A stretch of 64,000 nucleotides of DNA from JACKAN01 sp964502735 (GTDB taxonomy: Bacteria; Bdellovibrionota; Bdellovibrionia; Bdellovibrionales; UBA1609), in contig CAZCYD010000005.1 of assembly GCA_964502735.1 (NCBI GenBank), positions 56,569-120,568 of the forward strand, written 5' to 3'. A program made the position numbers and the translations under genes. Below the pieces are notes generated by a model. The model was not told the DNA's origin and did no database searches. It saw only the letters and a program-made list of their open reading frames with translations. Each line of letters starts with the position of its first letter. Positions within the stretch are counted from its first letter, which is position 1. Shown one piece after another: positions 8,260 through 17,253 of this stretch.

Positions 8260-9203
8260 TGAGAAAAATCAGAAATTATTCCCTTACCATTTTAAAATCT
8301 AGCAGGATAAAGCCTTTCATTTGGGTGTTCTCTACATTTTTTATCGCCTATTTTTTGAATTCATGCAGCGATACATTTCAATCTCCTGAAGGGTCTTCAG
8401 GGTCGAACTCGTCAATAAACAACCTTACAGAGTTGGGGCAAATTGGTTACGATGAAACCTCTCTAGTGAGAGTTATCAGCTACAATTCGGGAACGACCCA
8501 TTCGGCTTCAGGGTTTGGAGCGGGAACATCGACCTCTACAGGAAGGACTTCACAGTCCAACTCCGGTGGATACGCCAGCGGTGGTGGACAATTAGATCAG
8601 GGAGTAGATTCAGAGTCTTCAACTTCATCAATAACTTATGACAATTACGATGGTAAAGGGTTTCATTATTTTGAGAAAATGACTGAGCCTGAAAATGCTT
8701 TTGTTTCTGAAGGTGAGGCTTTTGCTTTGCAGTTTGTAGCCATCGGTCGGTTTCCGCTGAAGTACGTTTGGTACAGGGAAGGAACAATGGGTAGGCAAGT
8801 AGTTGGAACGGACTCAACTGTCTTTTCTAAAATATCAGCAAGTCGCACCGATGCGGGGGTTTACTATGCGACGGTGCAAGACCGAGAAGGCAATACTCTG
8901 ACCAGTCGTAAAGTCACACTCAGTATTCGTCCATCAGATAATTCCTGTTCTGCCGGTAATTATGGAAAGTTAGGGGCTACCTTCGACGAGTTGGTTTCTG
9001 AGAATTATGTGCCAACGGGGTACCGAAATTGGTTGGTGCAGCTTCCGTATAAACGAGGCACTTACACGGCAGAAGTGAGTTGTGAAAACTATAGAAGTTC
9101 TTTATTAACCACTTGCACAGGGACTTTAACCTATCAGTGTATAGATGGAAAATATAAAAGAATTGATGGGGAATGTGTGTGTAGTGATAATGGTGGAAAC
9201 TGA
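8259..9203 (+). CDS. Ig-like lipoprotein, paralogue 2 of 3
   Basis: 314 residues with the same architecture as its upstream neighbour: a long signal ending FFIAYFLNSC (lipobox Cys near 37), a Ser/Gly/Thr-rich linker, an Ig-like domain with AFALQFVAIGRFPLKYVWYR and DAGVYYATVQDREGNTLTSR, and a C-terminal domain ending in CVCSDNGGN. The start is the ATG at 8259, which shares its A with the TGA of paralogue 1 and is preceded by GGAGGGGG; this points to translational coupling. Its stop lies three bases from the end of the opposite-strand aspartokinase gene. Confidence 0.8.
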   Translation: MRKIRNYSLTILKSSRIKPFIWVFSTFFIAYFLNSCSDTFQSPEGSSGSNSSINNLTELGQIGYDETSLVRVISYNSGTTHSASGFGAGTSTSTGRTSQSNSGGYASGGGQLDQGVDSESSTSSITYDNYDGKGFHYFEKMTEPENAFVSEGEAFALQFVAIGRFPLKYVWYREGTMGRQVVGTDSTVFSKISASRTDAGVYYATVQDREGNTLTSRKVTLSIRPSDNSCSAGNYGKLGATFDELVSENYVPTGYRNWLVQLPYKRGTYTAEVSCENYRSSLLTTCTGTLTYQCIDGKYKRIDGECVCSDNGGN

Positions 9204-9206
9204 CAA

Positions 9207-10349
9207 TTATGAACAGGCTTCTAAGTTCTGAATGACTTTTTCTGCCAAAGCGGAGTCGCAGAGACTATGAATGTGATTGTGATTGGAAACAATTTCAATA
9301 GCCTGAGGTTGTTCAATGTCCGCTAACAAGGTCAATTGGGCTGTTGAAGAGCCTGTAGGTGAGTCGCTAATTAAACTTACGAGACTTTTATCTTTTGCAT
9401 ATGGGATGTGTTCATTTTCCAACAATAAGAGGATGGGTTGTAGAGTTTCAATATTTCCCCAGAAGCAAGTCAAGTTCTGTACAGAAAATATATGAGGTTT
9501 GTTCAGTCTATGGGAGTTCATCTTCTCAATGAATTCAGAAGAGGCGAGATCGACTCGGACGACTCCATTTACAGAAACAATAGCTTTGAAATTGGGTTGT
9601 GGGCGAGAGGATACAGTTGTGTATTCATTTGGATTTTCAGCATTCACAATCTTATATTCAATGTCCATTTCTTTGGCCAGTTCTACTGCGGGCACATGAA
9701 GAACCTGTGAACCCAGTTGGCAAAGCAAAAGAAGTTGGTCGTGAGAAAGATATGGAATAGTTTTGGCTTTAGAAGACTTTTTGGGGTCAGCTGTACAGAT
9801 TCCAGGAACGTCTTTGAATATTCGGCATTCGCTGCGGAAGTATTTTGCGAAAGCCATGGCTGTAGTGTCGGAACCGCCTCGACCAATTGTTGTAATTTCT
9901 TTTGTTTCGGGGTTTACGCCTTGAAAGCCCGCAACAATAACAATTTTTCCTTTGTTTAGCTCCTCCACCACTCGAACGGGTTTAATTTCAACAATTCGTG
10001 CATTATTGTGATCACTCTCAGTGAGAATGCCGGCCTGACTTCCCGTAAAACTTATGGTGGGACAGCCCATATCATTTAATATCATGCTCAACAGGGCCAT
10101 GCTGACTCTCTCGCCGGTGGTCAGAAGCATATCCAGTTCGCGTCGTTGAGGTTGGTGGGAGACTTGATAAGCCAATTTTACTAAATCATTTGTGGTGTTA
10201 CCCATTGCGCTGACAACCACTACAATCGAATATCCCTGTTGTCGCCACGAGCTTATAAGCTCCGCCCTTAGTTTCATTTTGTCGGTATTGGCTAAGCAAC
10301 TCCCACCAAATTTCACAACCAAAACTTTTGATAAGTCATGTAACGACAT
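9207..10349 (-). CDS. lysC: Aspartate kinase
   Basis: Aspartokinase phosphorylates aspartate, the first step towards lysine, threonine and methionine. The kinase domain is complete: VVKFGGSC at 11-18 (the family normally has KFGGTS or KFGGSS, so the Cys is unusual), LLTTGERVSMALLS, FTGSQAGILT, GFQGVNPETKEITTIGRGGSDTTA and FKDVPGICTADP. The remaining 120 or so residues occupy the place of the tandem ACT regulatory domains but are divergent, so normal feedback by lysine or threonine is uncertain. No good ribosome binding site precedes the ATG. The gene stands alone between Ig-like lipoprotein genes, tail to tail with one of them. Confidence 0.9.
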   Translation of the reverse strand: MSLHDLSKVLVVKFGGSCLANTDKMKLRAELISSWRQQGYSIVVVVSAMGNTTNDLVKLAYQVSHQPQRRELDMLLTTGERVSMALLSMILNDMGCPTISFTGSQAGILTESDHNNARIVEIKPVRVVEELNKGKIVIVAGFQGVNPETKEITTIGRGGSDTTAMAFAKYFRSECRIFKDVPGICTADPKKSSKAKTIPYLSHDQLLLLCQLGSQVLHVPAVELAKEMDIEYKIVNAENPNEYTTVSSRPQPNFKAIVSVNGVVRVDLASSEFIEKMNSHRLNKPHIFSVQNLTCFWGNIETLQPILLLLENEHIPYAKDKSLVSLISDSPTGSSTAQLTLLADIEQPQAIEIVSNHNHIHSLCDSALAEKVIQNLEACS

Positions 10350-10548
10350 AGAAGGGGATAATAAGGGGAGGGAGTTTGACTGACAAGCGGATTTCTAAAA
10401 AATTGTGCAGAAACTCGTAACGTGAGAATTTAGGGATTATTGTGTGTGGCTTGATATAAGACGTTTCATACTGAGACGTAAAGTTATTGTCCAAGTGCTT
10501 GATTTATAACAGAAACAAACCGAGAAGTCCTCACGAGGTTGACCTGAA

Positions 10549-10565
10549 TAGGCCCTGTTTTTGCT
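10549..10565 (+). promoter_or_regulatory. Possible sigma54 promoter before Ig-like lipoprotein 3
   Basis: GG at 10551-10552 and GC at 10563-10564 are separated by ten bases, with the -12 half reading TTTTTGCT. The GC lies 43 bases before the start codon, almost the same distance as for paralogue 1. The -24 half (TAGGCCC) is only a partial match. Confidence 0.4.
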
Positions 10566-10606
10566 TACTTAGGTAGTAAGGTTTACAAAAATATCCGAGG
10601 AAATCT

Positions 10607-11533
10607 TTGAATTATTTAGGTTTAATTTTTTTATCAATTTTGGTTCTTGCTGGCTGCGATACCAGCACATTTACTCCTCCCAAAATCTGCGATGGAGACA
10701 ATTGCACATCCAGTTCTGAAAGTTCAGCATCTGGAGCATCCGGAGTTTCTGGAGCTAATAGCCAAACTGTAGGTGGCAATGGTGGAGTCACTTCAGGGGT
10801 TGGAACTATAACTCCTAATTCAGGAAGTGCCCCATCATCAGGAGGAGGCAGTCCCCCATTGTCTACAGGTTCTGGCGGTTTTGCTAATAGTGGTATATCA
10901 TCAGGGGGAGGGTCAGACGCAAGGTCTGGTGGTAGTTCTGGTCAAACCATTATCGAATACAAGAGCCCAGGTGGCTACAGTAATTATTTTGCCAAAATTA
11001 ATGAACCTATTGATCAACAAGTGAGCGAAAAACTCCCCTTTGCTTTAAAGTTTGTGGCCGTTGGGAAAATGCCTCTAAAGTACAGTTGGTTTAAAGAAGA
11101 AGGAGGAGGCTCTCGTCAACTGAGTGTAGATACAAGTGTATTTTCTAAGGACAGTGCGGCTCTGTCAGACTCGGGAACCTACTTCGCTAGGGTGGAGGAC
11201 GCTGATGGTAATGTTTTAACTAGCCGTCGGGCCACGTTAAAAATAAACCAGGAAAGAAAGGAGTGCTTTGCTGGTGAGTACGGTCCCGAAAAGTATGACT
11301 CCCAGAGCCAGTCTTTTGATTATTCAAATCTTGTTCCTAGAGCCAGAATGAACCGCACAATTGGGGCAAAATTTTATAATTTAGGTGGAGAAATTGACGG
11401 TTATGCTCTTTCTGTCAACCGATGTATAAAATATTATGGAAGTGGAAGCGAATGCACTTCTGGTGGTACTTTGTTGCAATGTCAAAATGGGGCTTACACG
11501 ATTGTGAGTACGACTTGCAGATGTTACAACTGA
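10607..11533 (+). CDS. Ig-like lipoprotein, paralogue 3 of 3
   Basis: 308 residues. Lipobox LVLAGC with Cys at 16, then a linker of about 100 residues almost wholly Ser, Gly, Thr, Pro and Asn, an Ig-like domain (PFALKFVAVGKMPLKYSWFKEE; SDSGTYFARVEDADGNVLTSRRA), and a C-terminal domain with several cysteines ending CRCYN. The Ig domain is closest to that of paralogue 2. The start is a TTG at 10607 with GAGG six bases upstream; no ATG lies nearby in frame. The 3' end overlaps the tail of the opposite-strand lytic transglycosylase gene by ten bases. Confidence 0.8.
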   Translation: MNYLGLIFLSILVLAGCDTSTFTPPKICDGDNCTSSSESSASGASGVSGANSQTVGGNGGVTSGVGTITPNSGSAPSSGGGSPPLSTGSGGFANSGISSGGGSDARSGGSSGQTIIEYKSPGGYSNYFAKINEPIDQQVSEKLPFALKFVAVGKMPLKYSWFKEEGGGSRQLSVDTSVFSKDSAALSDSGTYFARVEDADGNVLTSRRATLKINQERKECFAGEYGPEKYDSQSQSFDYSNLVPRARMNRTIGAKFYNLGGEIDGYALSVNRCIKYYGSGSECTSGGTLLQCQNGAYTIVSTTCRCYN

Positions 11534-12537
11534 CTGCGGATGTATTTGGCTACAATGGGAATGTAACCTTTGGGAACCCGAATTCTGTGGGATTTAACAA
11601 AGCCTGGTATGAACCCCATTTTTAAATCAGGGTTTAGTCTTTTTAGTTTGTCCTTAGAAACGCCAATGTAATTAGATAATGTATGGAGATCTGTGCCTCC
11701 TGGAACGTACATATAGTCGTACTCATAGGGAGTCATGGGGACGATGTCTTTAAATCCATAGAGTTTAGGAGCTTTTGAAATCAAGAGTACAGCCAGCATT
11801 TTTGGAATGTAATTCTTTGTTTCATCAGGAAAATCCTTTTTGTTCGCTAAAATCCAAAAATCTTGGGTCTGGTGCTTTTTAATAAGTCGATTTAATCGAC
11901 CTTCGCCCATATTGTAGGCCGAAGCTGTTAGATACCACGAATTAAACATTTTATAGAGATCTCCCAGGTATCCCGCAGCGGCAAGTGTGCTTTTTAAAAA
12001 GTCTTGCCTCTCATCAATCCACCAGTCGATTTTAAGATTATAGCGTTTAGCAGTAGGCTCAATAAACTGCCAGTAACCTACTGCATCTGCTGTGCTAACA
12101 GCGTGGGCTGAGAAACCACTTTCAATCATAGAGATATAAGCGAGATCTTGAGGTAGGCCTTTTTCAGCTAAAGCTTTTTTCATAAAAGGTAAGTATTTAT
12201 TACTTCTCTCGAGTCGTTTTTTTAGCCAATCTTTACCTGTAGTTTGATAATAACGGATCCAATTTTGTACCTCTTTATTGTAGGTAACAGGAATATCAAA
12301 AAAGGGTTTGTTTTCTACGGATGTATAATGTTGAGTTCCTTTTCGAATTACGTAAGGTGAATGCACACGCTTTTGACTCTTTTGTAGTCTTTGTTTTTGC
12401 AATTCATTAGCTATATCTTGAAAGCTTACAACGTCATTCTTATTAATAGCGGCCTGGACGGAACTGGTCCAACTTAGATTGCAAAAAGAATACAGATTGC
12501 AAAAATAAAATACTGTAAAAAACAAAATTCTTAACAT
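11524..12537 (-). CDS. mltD: MltD-like membrane-bound lytic murein transglycosylase
   Basis: Lytic transglycosylases cleave the glycan strand of peptidoglycan. After a signal sequence of about 30 residues, the SLT domain spans roughly residues 120-250: ISMIESGFSAHAVSTADAVG with catalytic Glu139, GYWQFIEPTAKRYNL, and SAYNMGEGRLNRLI. A single LysM-like peptidoglycan-binding module follows near 285-331 (TLSNYIGVSKDKLKRLNP). This is shorter than enterobacterial MltD, which has more LysM repeats. It is transcribed divergently from the flagellar operon beginning at flgF, so a role in opening the wall for the flagellar rod is possible but not shown. Confidence 0.88.
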   Translation of the reverse strand: MLRILFFTVFYFCNLYSFCNLSWTSSVQAAINKNDVVSFQDIANELQKQRLQKSQKRVHSPYVIRKGTQHYTSVENKPFFDIPVTYNKEVQNWIRYYQTTGKDWLKKRLERSNKYLPFMKKALAEKGLPQDLAYISMIESGFSAHAVSTADAVGYWQFIEPTAKRYNLKIDWWIDERQDFLKSTLAAAGYLGDLYKMFNSWYLTASAYNMGEGRLNRLIKKHQTQDFWILANKKDFPDETKNYIPKMLAVLLISKAPKLYGFKDIVPMTPYEYDYMYVPGGTDLHTLSNYIGVSKDKLKRLNPDLKMGFIPGFVKSHRIRVPKGYIPIVAKYIRSQL

Positions 12538-12681
12538 GAGATTTAGTATGAATGAATTCTGCTCATTTGAGTAGACTTAGTATGTTATACTTCAGTCTAG
12601 TTTTATGTCATTTTCCTATCGCCTTGTGATAGTTTTTTGACGCCTCAAAAAAATTTTCAATGCTAATTCAGGTGTTTACTA

Positions 12682-12698
12682 GTGGCACACTCATTGCT
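12682..12698 (+). promoter_or_regulatory. Sigma54 (-24/-12) promoter of the flgF operon
   Basis: TGGCAC at 12683-12688 and TTGCT at 12694-12698 give the full sigma54 consensus with GG-N10-GC spacing. Transcription would begin near 12709, leaving a short leader with gaggaag before the flgF ATG at 12721. This also rules out the in-frame GTG at 12682 as the flgF start. Confidence 0.85.
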
Positions 12699-12720
12699 TT
12701 GTAGAGTAGTGAGGAAGAGT

Positions 12721-13527
12721 ATGAGTACGAAAGGAATCTACACGGCCGTTAGTGGAGCCATTGCACAAAGTGCGAGGGTGGACACTATAGCCAACAATAT
12801 TGCTAACACCAATACAACTGCATTTAAAAAGAGTAAGCAAGTTTTTAATGAATATCTCACGGCTAATGAAAAGCTTCCTGATATTATTCAAGTCCCGAGA
12901 GTTCCAGCCTCAATAGATAGTTTTTATGACATGCAAGGGGGAGACAAAGCCTATGTGGATAAGTCTGGGACTTATGTTGATTTTTCACAAGGACAACTTA
13001 AACATACAGGGAATACTTTTGACGTAGCTATTGAAGGTTCTGCGTTTTTTGAAGTTTTGGGTCCAGAAGGTGTGCGTCTAACTCGAGATGGGTCATTTAA
13101 AAGAGATGTCGATGGTCGACTTGTAACAAAACAGGGTTATCCGGTTCTTAGTCGTGGGGCGGGAGATCCCTCAACTCGAATAGTCCAAATTGAATCAAAT
13201 GATATGACAGTATCTTATAGTGGAGATTTATATTCAGGGGGGAATCTTGTGGGTCAGATTTCGATGGTTCAACCAACAGAAGCTTCCGCACTAAAACCTA
13301 TAGGTATGAATTCATTTGTTTTAAAGCCAAATTATCAAAATAGTTTGATTCCCACAGAAGATGCGAAGTTGCATCAAGGATTTCTAGAGGGAAGCAATGT
13401 TAATGTTGTAGCCGAAATGACAGACATGATTGCTGCCACAAGAACTTTTGAAAGTACACAACAGGCCATAAAAGCCTTTGATTCAATGAACGAAAAATTA
13501 GTTAATGTTGTGCCAAGATTAAAATAG
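12721..13527 (+). CDS. flgF: Flagellar basal-body rod protein FlgF
   Basis: FlgF is a proximal rod subunit of the flagellar basal body, exported by the flagellar type III system. The 268 residues have the conserved rod N-terminus (KGIYTAVSGAIAQSARVDTIANNIANTNTTAFKK, where the ANNIAN motif is diagnostic), an internal GNTFDVAIEGSAFFEV segment of the FlgE/F/G family, and the C-terminal helix ending with EGSNVNVVAEMTDMIAATRTFES. The ATG at 12721 has gaggaag four bases upstream. It is first in an operon that runs to flgL. FlgF rather than FlgG is inferred from position, with a more canonical FlgG next. Confidence 0.9.
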   Translation: MSTKGIYTAVSGAIAQSARVDTIANNIANTNTTAFKKSKQVFNEYLTANEKLPDIIQVPRVPASIDSFYDMQGGDKAYVDKSGTYVDFSQGQLKHTGNTFDVAIEGSAFFEVLGPEGVRLTRDGSFKRDVDGRLVTKQGYPVLSRGAGDPSTRIVQIESNDMTVSYSGDLYSGGNLVGQISMVQPTEASALKPIGMNSFVLKPNYQNSLIPTEDAKLHQGFLEGSNVNVVAEMTDMIAATRTFESTQQAIKAFDSMNEKLVNVVPRLK

Positions 13528-13538
13528 GGGTGTAGGGA

Positions 13539-14324
13539 ATGATTAAATCTTTAAATACAGCGGCAACAGGTATGAAAGCTCAACAAACAAATATGGATGT
13601 TATAGCAAATAACATTGCGAATGCCTCAACAACAGGATTCAAAAAGGCAAGAGCTGAATTTGAAGAACTCATGTATCAAACAATTAAGGAGCCTGGCGCA
13701 GCCTCTGGAGCTAATTCTATTTCTCCAACTGGAGTACAGGTCGGCCTAGGAGTAAAAACGAATTCTGTTCAAAGAGATTTTGCTCAAGGCTCAACCACGA
13801 TAACTAAAAATGCTTTGGATATTGAAATTCAAGGCTCTGGTTTTTTGCCCGTTCAACTTCCAAGCGGTCAAATTGCGTACACTCGAGACGGAGCGCTTAA
13901 AAAAGGCCCGGATGGGCGAGTTCAAGACAAGAACGGAAATGTCTTACAACCAGAAATCTCTGTACCACAAGGAGCAACAGGTGTGGAGATTTCACCAGAT
14001 GGTCAAGTTAATATCATTACAGGACTAAATACAGAGCCTCAAAATATAGGACAAATCCAATTGGTAAATTTTGTTAATCCAGCAGGTTTAAAAAGTGTAG
14101 GGGCCAATTTATTTATTCCCACAAATGCGAGTGGTTTGCCACAGCAGGGGATACCAGGAACAAATGGAATGGGAATGCTTGCCCAAGGGCAGTTAGAAAC
14201 AAGTAATGTGAATATAGTGGATGAGATGGTAAATATGATTGGAGCGCAAAGAACATACGAGACCAACTCAAAAGTTATTCAGGCATCAGACCAGATGTTG
14301 CAGTATATGAATAATCTGAGGTAG
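13539..14324 (+). CDS. flgG: Flagellar distal rod protein FlgG
   Basis: FlgG forms the distal rod that crosses the periplasm. The 261 residues match the family length. Signatures are IKSLNTAATGMKAQQTNMDVIANNIANASTTGFKKARAEFEELMYQTI, ALDIEIQGSGFLPV, and the C-terminal LETSNVNIVDEMVNMIGAQRTYETNSKVIQASDQML. It lies 11 bases after flgF and 7 bases before flgA, in one operon. Confidence 0.97.
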   Translation: MIKSLNTAATGMKAQQTNMDVIANNIANASTTGFKKARAEFEELMYQTIKEPGAASGANSISPTGVQVGLGVKTNSVQRDFAQGSTTITKNALDIEIQGSGFLPVQLPSGQIAYTRDGALKKGPDGRVQDKNGNVLQPEISVPQGATGVEISPDGQVNIITGLNTEPQNIGQIQLVNFVNPAGLKSVGANLFIPTNASGLPQQGIPGTNGMGMLAQGQLETSNVNIVDEMVNMIGAQRTYETNSKVIQASDQMLQYMNNLR

Positions 14325-14331
14325 TGAAAGC

Positions 14332-15273
14332 ATGAACAGAATGTTTTTTGTTTTTATATTCTTATTTTCGCTATTTGGTTATGGAAAAAACCAGATAGTG
14401 GCTATTTCTGAAATTGAGATTGAAAATAAAAAAATCATTACTTTGGGGGATGTCACAAATATAAAAGATTTTCCTGAGCTGTTGTCAAAGTCGTTGGAGT
14501 CAATAGAGCTAGGTAATGCTCCAGAGCTAGGAGAGGAAAGAATTTTCACAAGTTCTGCAATTGCCTTAATTCTTAGAAAAAAAATGACCAAGCAAGAATT
14601 GCAAAAATATCAATTAAGAATTCCAAATCAAGTGCGTGTAAAAATAAAAGACAACAGTTTAACGCAAGAAAACTTAAAACGGGAATTGATGGGTCATTGG
14701 CAGGTAAAGTGTCAAGAGTGTCGATTTAAAATAAAATATATAAATTTCCCAAGGATCTCATCCTCGGAGTCAGTCGAAAACTGGACCCTTGATGCTGGTG
14801 AAACTTTGCCAAAGGGGAATTTTAATGTAGCGCTCTATATACAAAACAAAGATAAATCAAGTCGCCAGTATTGGGTAAGCGGTCATGTGAGTTTATTTAA
14901 GAAGGTTCCAGTTGCAAAAAAAATGTTAAACCTTGGAGAAAAGTTTTCTCTAAATAATATAGGGATTGAAGAAAGGGAAATCACGCACTCAATGGACACG
15001 GCCCCTGAACTCTCTGAGCTTGTTGGTAAATCAGCAAATCAAGTTATACGGTCGGGCACAATTATTTGGCACAATGTAGTTCTTCGTGAAAAGGCAATTC
15101 TTAAAGGTGAATTGGTAAAGATTGTTATAGGAGGAGAAAAATTTGAACTCTCCACAGTTGGAAAGGCTAACCGAGATGCCTATCTGGGAGAAAGAGTAGA
15201 TATAACCCCTATAGGAACTTCTAAACCATTGTTTGGTGCAGTTATCAACAAGGGAGAGGTGAGAATAGAATGA
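14332..15273 (+). CDS. flgA: Flagellar P-ring assembly chaperone FlgA
   Basis: FlgA is a periplasmic chaperone for the P-ring protein FlgI. The 313 residues begin with a signal peptide (MFFVFIFLFSLFGYG). The C-terminal half has the SAF-domain pattern of FlgA: VPVAKKMLNLGEKFSLNNIGIEEREI, GKSANQVIRSGTIIWHNVV, and LKGELVKIVIGGEKFELSTVGKANRDAYLGERVDI. The middle is poorly conserved. The last codons overlap the flgH start by four bases. Confidence 0.9.
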   Translation: MNRMFFVFIFLFSLFGYGKNQIVAISEIEIENKKIITLGDVTNIKDFPELLSKSLESIELGNAPELGEERIFTSSAIALILRKKMTKQELQKYQLRIPNQVRVKIKDNSLTQENLKRELMGHWQVKCQECRFKIKYINFPRISSSESVENWTLDAGETLPKGNFNVALYIQNKDKSSRQYWVSGHVSLFKKVPVAKKMLNLGEKFSLNNIGIEEREITHSMDTAPELSELVGKSANQVIRSGTIIWHNVVLREKAILKGELVKIVIGGEKFELSTVGKANRDAYLGERVDITPIGTSKPLFGAVINKGEVRIE

Positions 15274-16034
15274 CAAAAATGAATTTTTTTCTTGTTATAC
15301 TTTCTTTGTATCTTGGGGGGTGTGCAAATTTCGGTATGAAGCTGAAGTCATTTCTGCGAGGAGAGGAAGTCAGATCGGGGGAGGTTGAAAACTCTCAAAA
15401 ATTTGAAAAAAGATTTTCACAAGATCCAAATTATGCAGCTGGACCTAAAAGGCAATATAAAAGAACAACTAGATCGAGTTTAGAAAACGAAGCTTTGCTG
15501 GCAGAAAATTCAGGGTCGTTGTGGGTAATGGAGGGTCAGGGGGCTTATTTGTTTTCTCAGAATATTATGAGAATGATTGGAGATCCACTGGGTGTGAGAA
15601 TTGAGGGAGAGTCGAAAGAACAGTTAGAATCGAAAGTTAAAATTATAACAGACCTCTTAAATCTTTTAGCTAATAAGAGAAAGATGGAGGCCCGTAAACT
15701 AGCTGAGGCTCAGGGAGCTGGTAAAAGTAACCAGGAAAAGAGCAAAGAAAAACCGGAAGAAAAAGCTGGAGAGAATGATCCTAAAGGCAAAGACGAAATG
15801 GCAGCAAGTTTTCCTGTAAAAACCGTACCTACACGTATAATTGAGAGATTAGTTGACGGTAACTATCGGGTTAAAGGAGCGCAGCCATTTATGATAGGTA
15901 AACGAGAGTACAGTGTCATAGTTACAGGAATAGTAAGGGCTGAAGACTTTGCTGAAGACGGAGTGAGTTCAACTCAGTTGTTAGATCCAAAGTTTGATAT
16001 TGTCAGTAAAAAAAGAAGGGAAACAAGCTTATGA
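15270..16034 (+). CDS. flgH: Flagellar L-ring protein FlgH
   Basis: FlgH is the outer-membrane lipoprotein ring of the basal body. The lipobox LYLGGC puts the lipidated Cys at 18. The family segments SSLENEALLAENSGSLWVMEGQGAYLFSQN and GDPLGVRIEGESKEQ are followed by an unusual charged insert of about 45 residues (Lys/Glu-rich, about residues 145-190), then RIIERLVDGNYRVKGAQPFMIGKREYSVIVTGIVRAEDF. It overlaps flgA and flgI by four bases each (ATGA), indicating coupled translation. Confidence 0.93.
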   Translation: MTKMNFFLVILSLYLGGCANFGMKLKSFLRGEEVRSGEVENSQKFEKRFSQDPNYAAGPKRQYKRTTRSSLENEALLAENSGSLWVMEGQGAYLFSQNIMRMIGDPLGVRIEGESKEQLESKVKIITDLLNLLANKRKMEARKLAEAQGAGKSNQEKSKEKPEEKAGENDPKGKDEMAASFPVKTVPTRIIERLVDGNYRVKGAQPFMIGKREYSVIVTGIVRAEDFAEDGVSSTQLLDPKFDIVSKKRRETSL

Positions 16035-17032
16035 GTCGATGGCGCATAGGGTTTGCAATCATGGTACTTTTATCTTTTTCGCCGGCTCAATCTGCTCGTC
16101 TGAAAGATATTACAAATATCAGAGGTGTTAGAAGTAATCAGTTGATTGGCTACGGAATAGTAGTGGGACTTAATGGCTCAGGTGATAGCAAAGTCGACTA
16201 TACAAATAAAAGTGTTGTGAGGATGTTAGATCGATTAGGTATGAAGGTCGATGCTAAATCTGGTTCAAGCAAGAACGTGGCCGCAGTGATATTAACGGCA
16301 GAGCTTCCGCCATTTGCAAGGGCAGGAAACCGGTTAGATATTACAGTAAGTGCGTTGGGGGATGCAACGAGTTTACGCGGAGGAACTCTGGTTCAGACTC
16401 CTCTGCGAGCAGCAGATCAGCAGGTATACGCTGTGGCTCAGGGTTCTGTAGTTGTCGGCTACAGTCAGTCAGGTGTTCACGAAACGGTGGCAAGATTGCC
16501 TAATGGGGCCATTATTGAAAGAGATATAGGAAAGGAGTTTGCTGGAAGAAAGATGTTCCGTGTCACTTTAAATAATCCAGACTTTACAACAGCGGCAAGA
16601 ATTGCCAAACGAGTAAACATGGAGCTTGCAGGGAAGTATGCCACCGCCATTGATGGAGCAACGGTGGATATCGTTGCTCCACCCTCATATGAAGGAAAAG
16701 GCGTTGAATTAATGGCAGTAATTGAAAACGTAGATATTGAACCTGATACGAGAGCCCGTGTGATTGTTAATGAAAAGACGGGAACTGTAGTTATAGGTGA
16801 CGGCGTAAAGTTGTCTAGGATAGCCATTAGTCATGGAGATCTAACATTAAAGGTGGGTGGAACTAAGTCTAGTAAAGATGCCGACAAAGTTATTGAGGTT
16901 GATGAGGCTGTAAACCTTAGAGACGTGGTTAAATCTATGAATAGACTAGGGGTTTCGCCAAAAGATTTGATAACCATTCTTCAGAACATAAAAGCCGCAG
17001 GAGCCTTGCAAGGTGAGTTGGAGGTTTTATGA
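16031..17032 (+). CDS. flgI: Flagellar P-ring protein FlgI
   Basis: FlgI makes the ring around the rod at the peptidoglycan layer. The 333 residues start with a signal peptide cut near SPAQSA, followed by the family sequence RLKDITNIRGVRSNQLIGYGIVVGLNGSGD, ELPPFARAGNRLDITVSALGDATSLRGGTL, VYAVAQGSV and ARVIVNEKTGTVVIG. It is somewhat shorter than enterobacterial FlgI (about 365) but covers the whole family. The last bases are shared with the start of the next small ORF. Confidence 0.97.
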   Translation: MSRWRIGFAIMVLLSFSPAQSARLKDITNIRGVRSNQLIGYGIVVGLNGSGDSKVDYTNKSVVRMLDRLGMKVDAKSGSSKNVAAVILTAELPPFARAGNRLDITVSALGDATSLRGGTLVQTPLRAADQQVYAVAQGSVVVGYSQSGVHETVARLPNGAIIERDIGKEFAGRKMFRVTLNNPDFTTAARIAKRVNMELAGKYATAIDGATVDIVAPPSYEGKGVELMAVIENVDIEPDTRARVIVNEKTGTVVIGDGVKLSRIAISHGDLTLKVGGTKSSKDADKVIEVDEAVNLRDVVKSMNRLGVSPKDLITILQNIKAAGALQGELEVL

Positions 17033-17253
17033 CAGATACAATGGCTAGTTTTGCAAAGGATGTTTCAGAAGAAGACACTTTTTATATTAAAATAAGAACA
17101 GGTGGTATTTACACATGGATGTGTAAAGTCCTCGAGGGGGATGGTGAGTTAGAGAGCCAAAGCCAAGGATGGTCAAGAGACTCCAGTTTCGCGCAGGAAA
17201 CAGGGGAAAGATTCAGTCACAGTCAAGGAATGACGGTGTGCCGAGTTTGTTAA
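17029..17253 (+). CDS. 74-residue ORF of unknown function between flgI and flgJ
   Basis: The start looks real: GGAGG lies four to five bases before an ATG that overlaps the flgI stop as ATGA, the same coupling used elsewhere in the operon. The 74 residues (TDTMASFAKDVSEEDTFYIKIRTGG onward) match nothing I know, and the C-terminal half is Ser/Gln-rich. It overlaps the flgJ frame by 85 bases. It may be a small accessory protein, a coupling ORF that delivers ribosomes to flgJ, or the true 5' part of flgJ separated by a frameshift. Confidence 0.45.
   Translation: MTDTMASFAKDVSEEDTFYIKIRTGGIYTWMCKVLEGDGELESQSQGWSRDSSFAQETGERFSHSQGMTVCRVC

Noticed and set aside
10479..10509. Sigma28-like TAAA-N15 element before Ig-like lipoprotein 3
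   Set aside because: The -10 half (CTTGATTT) does not resemble GCCGATAA.
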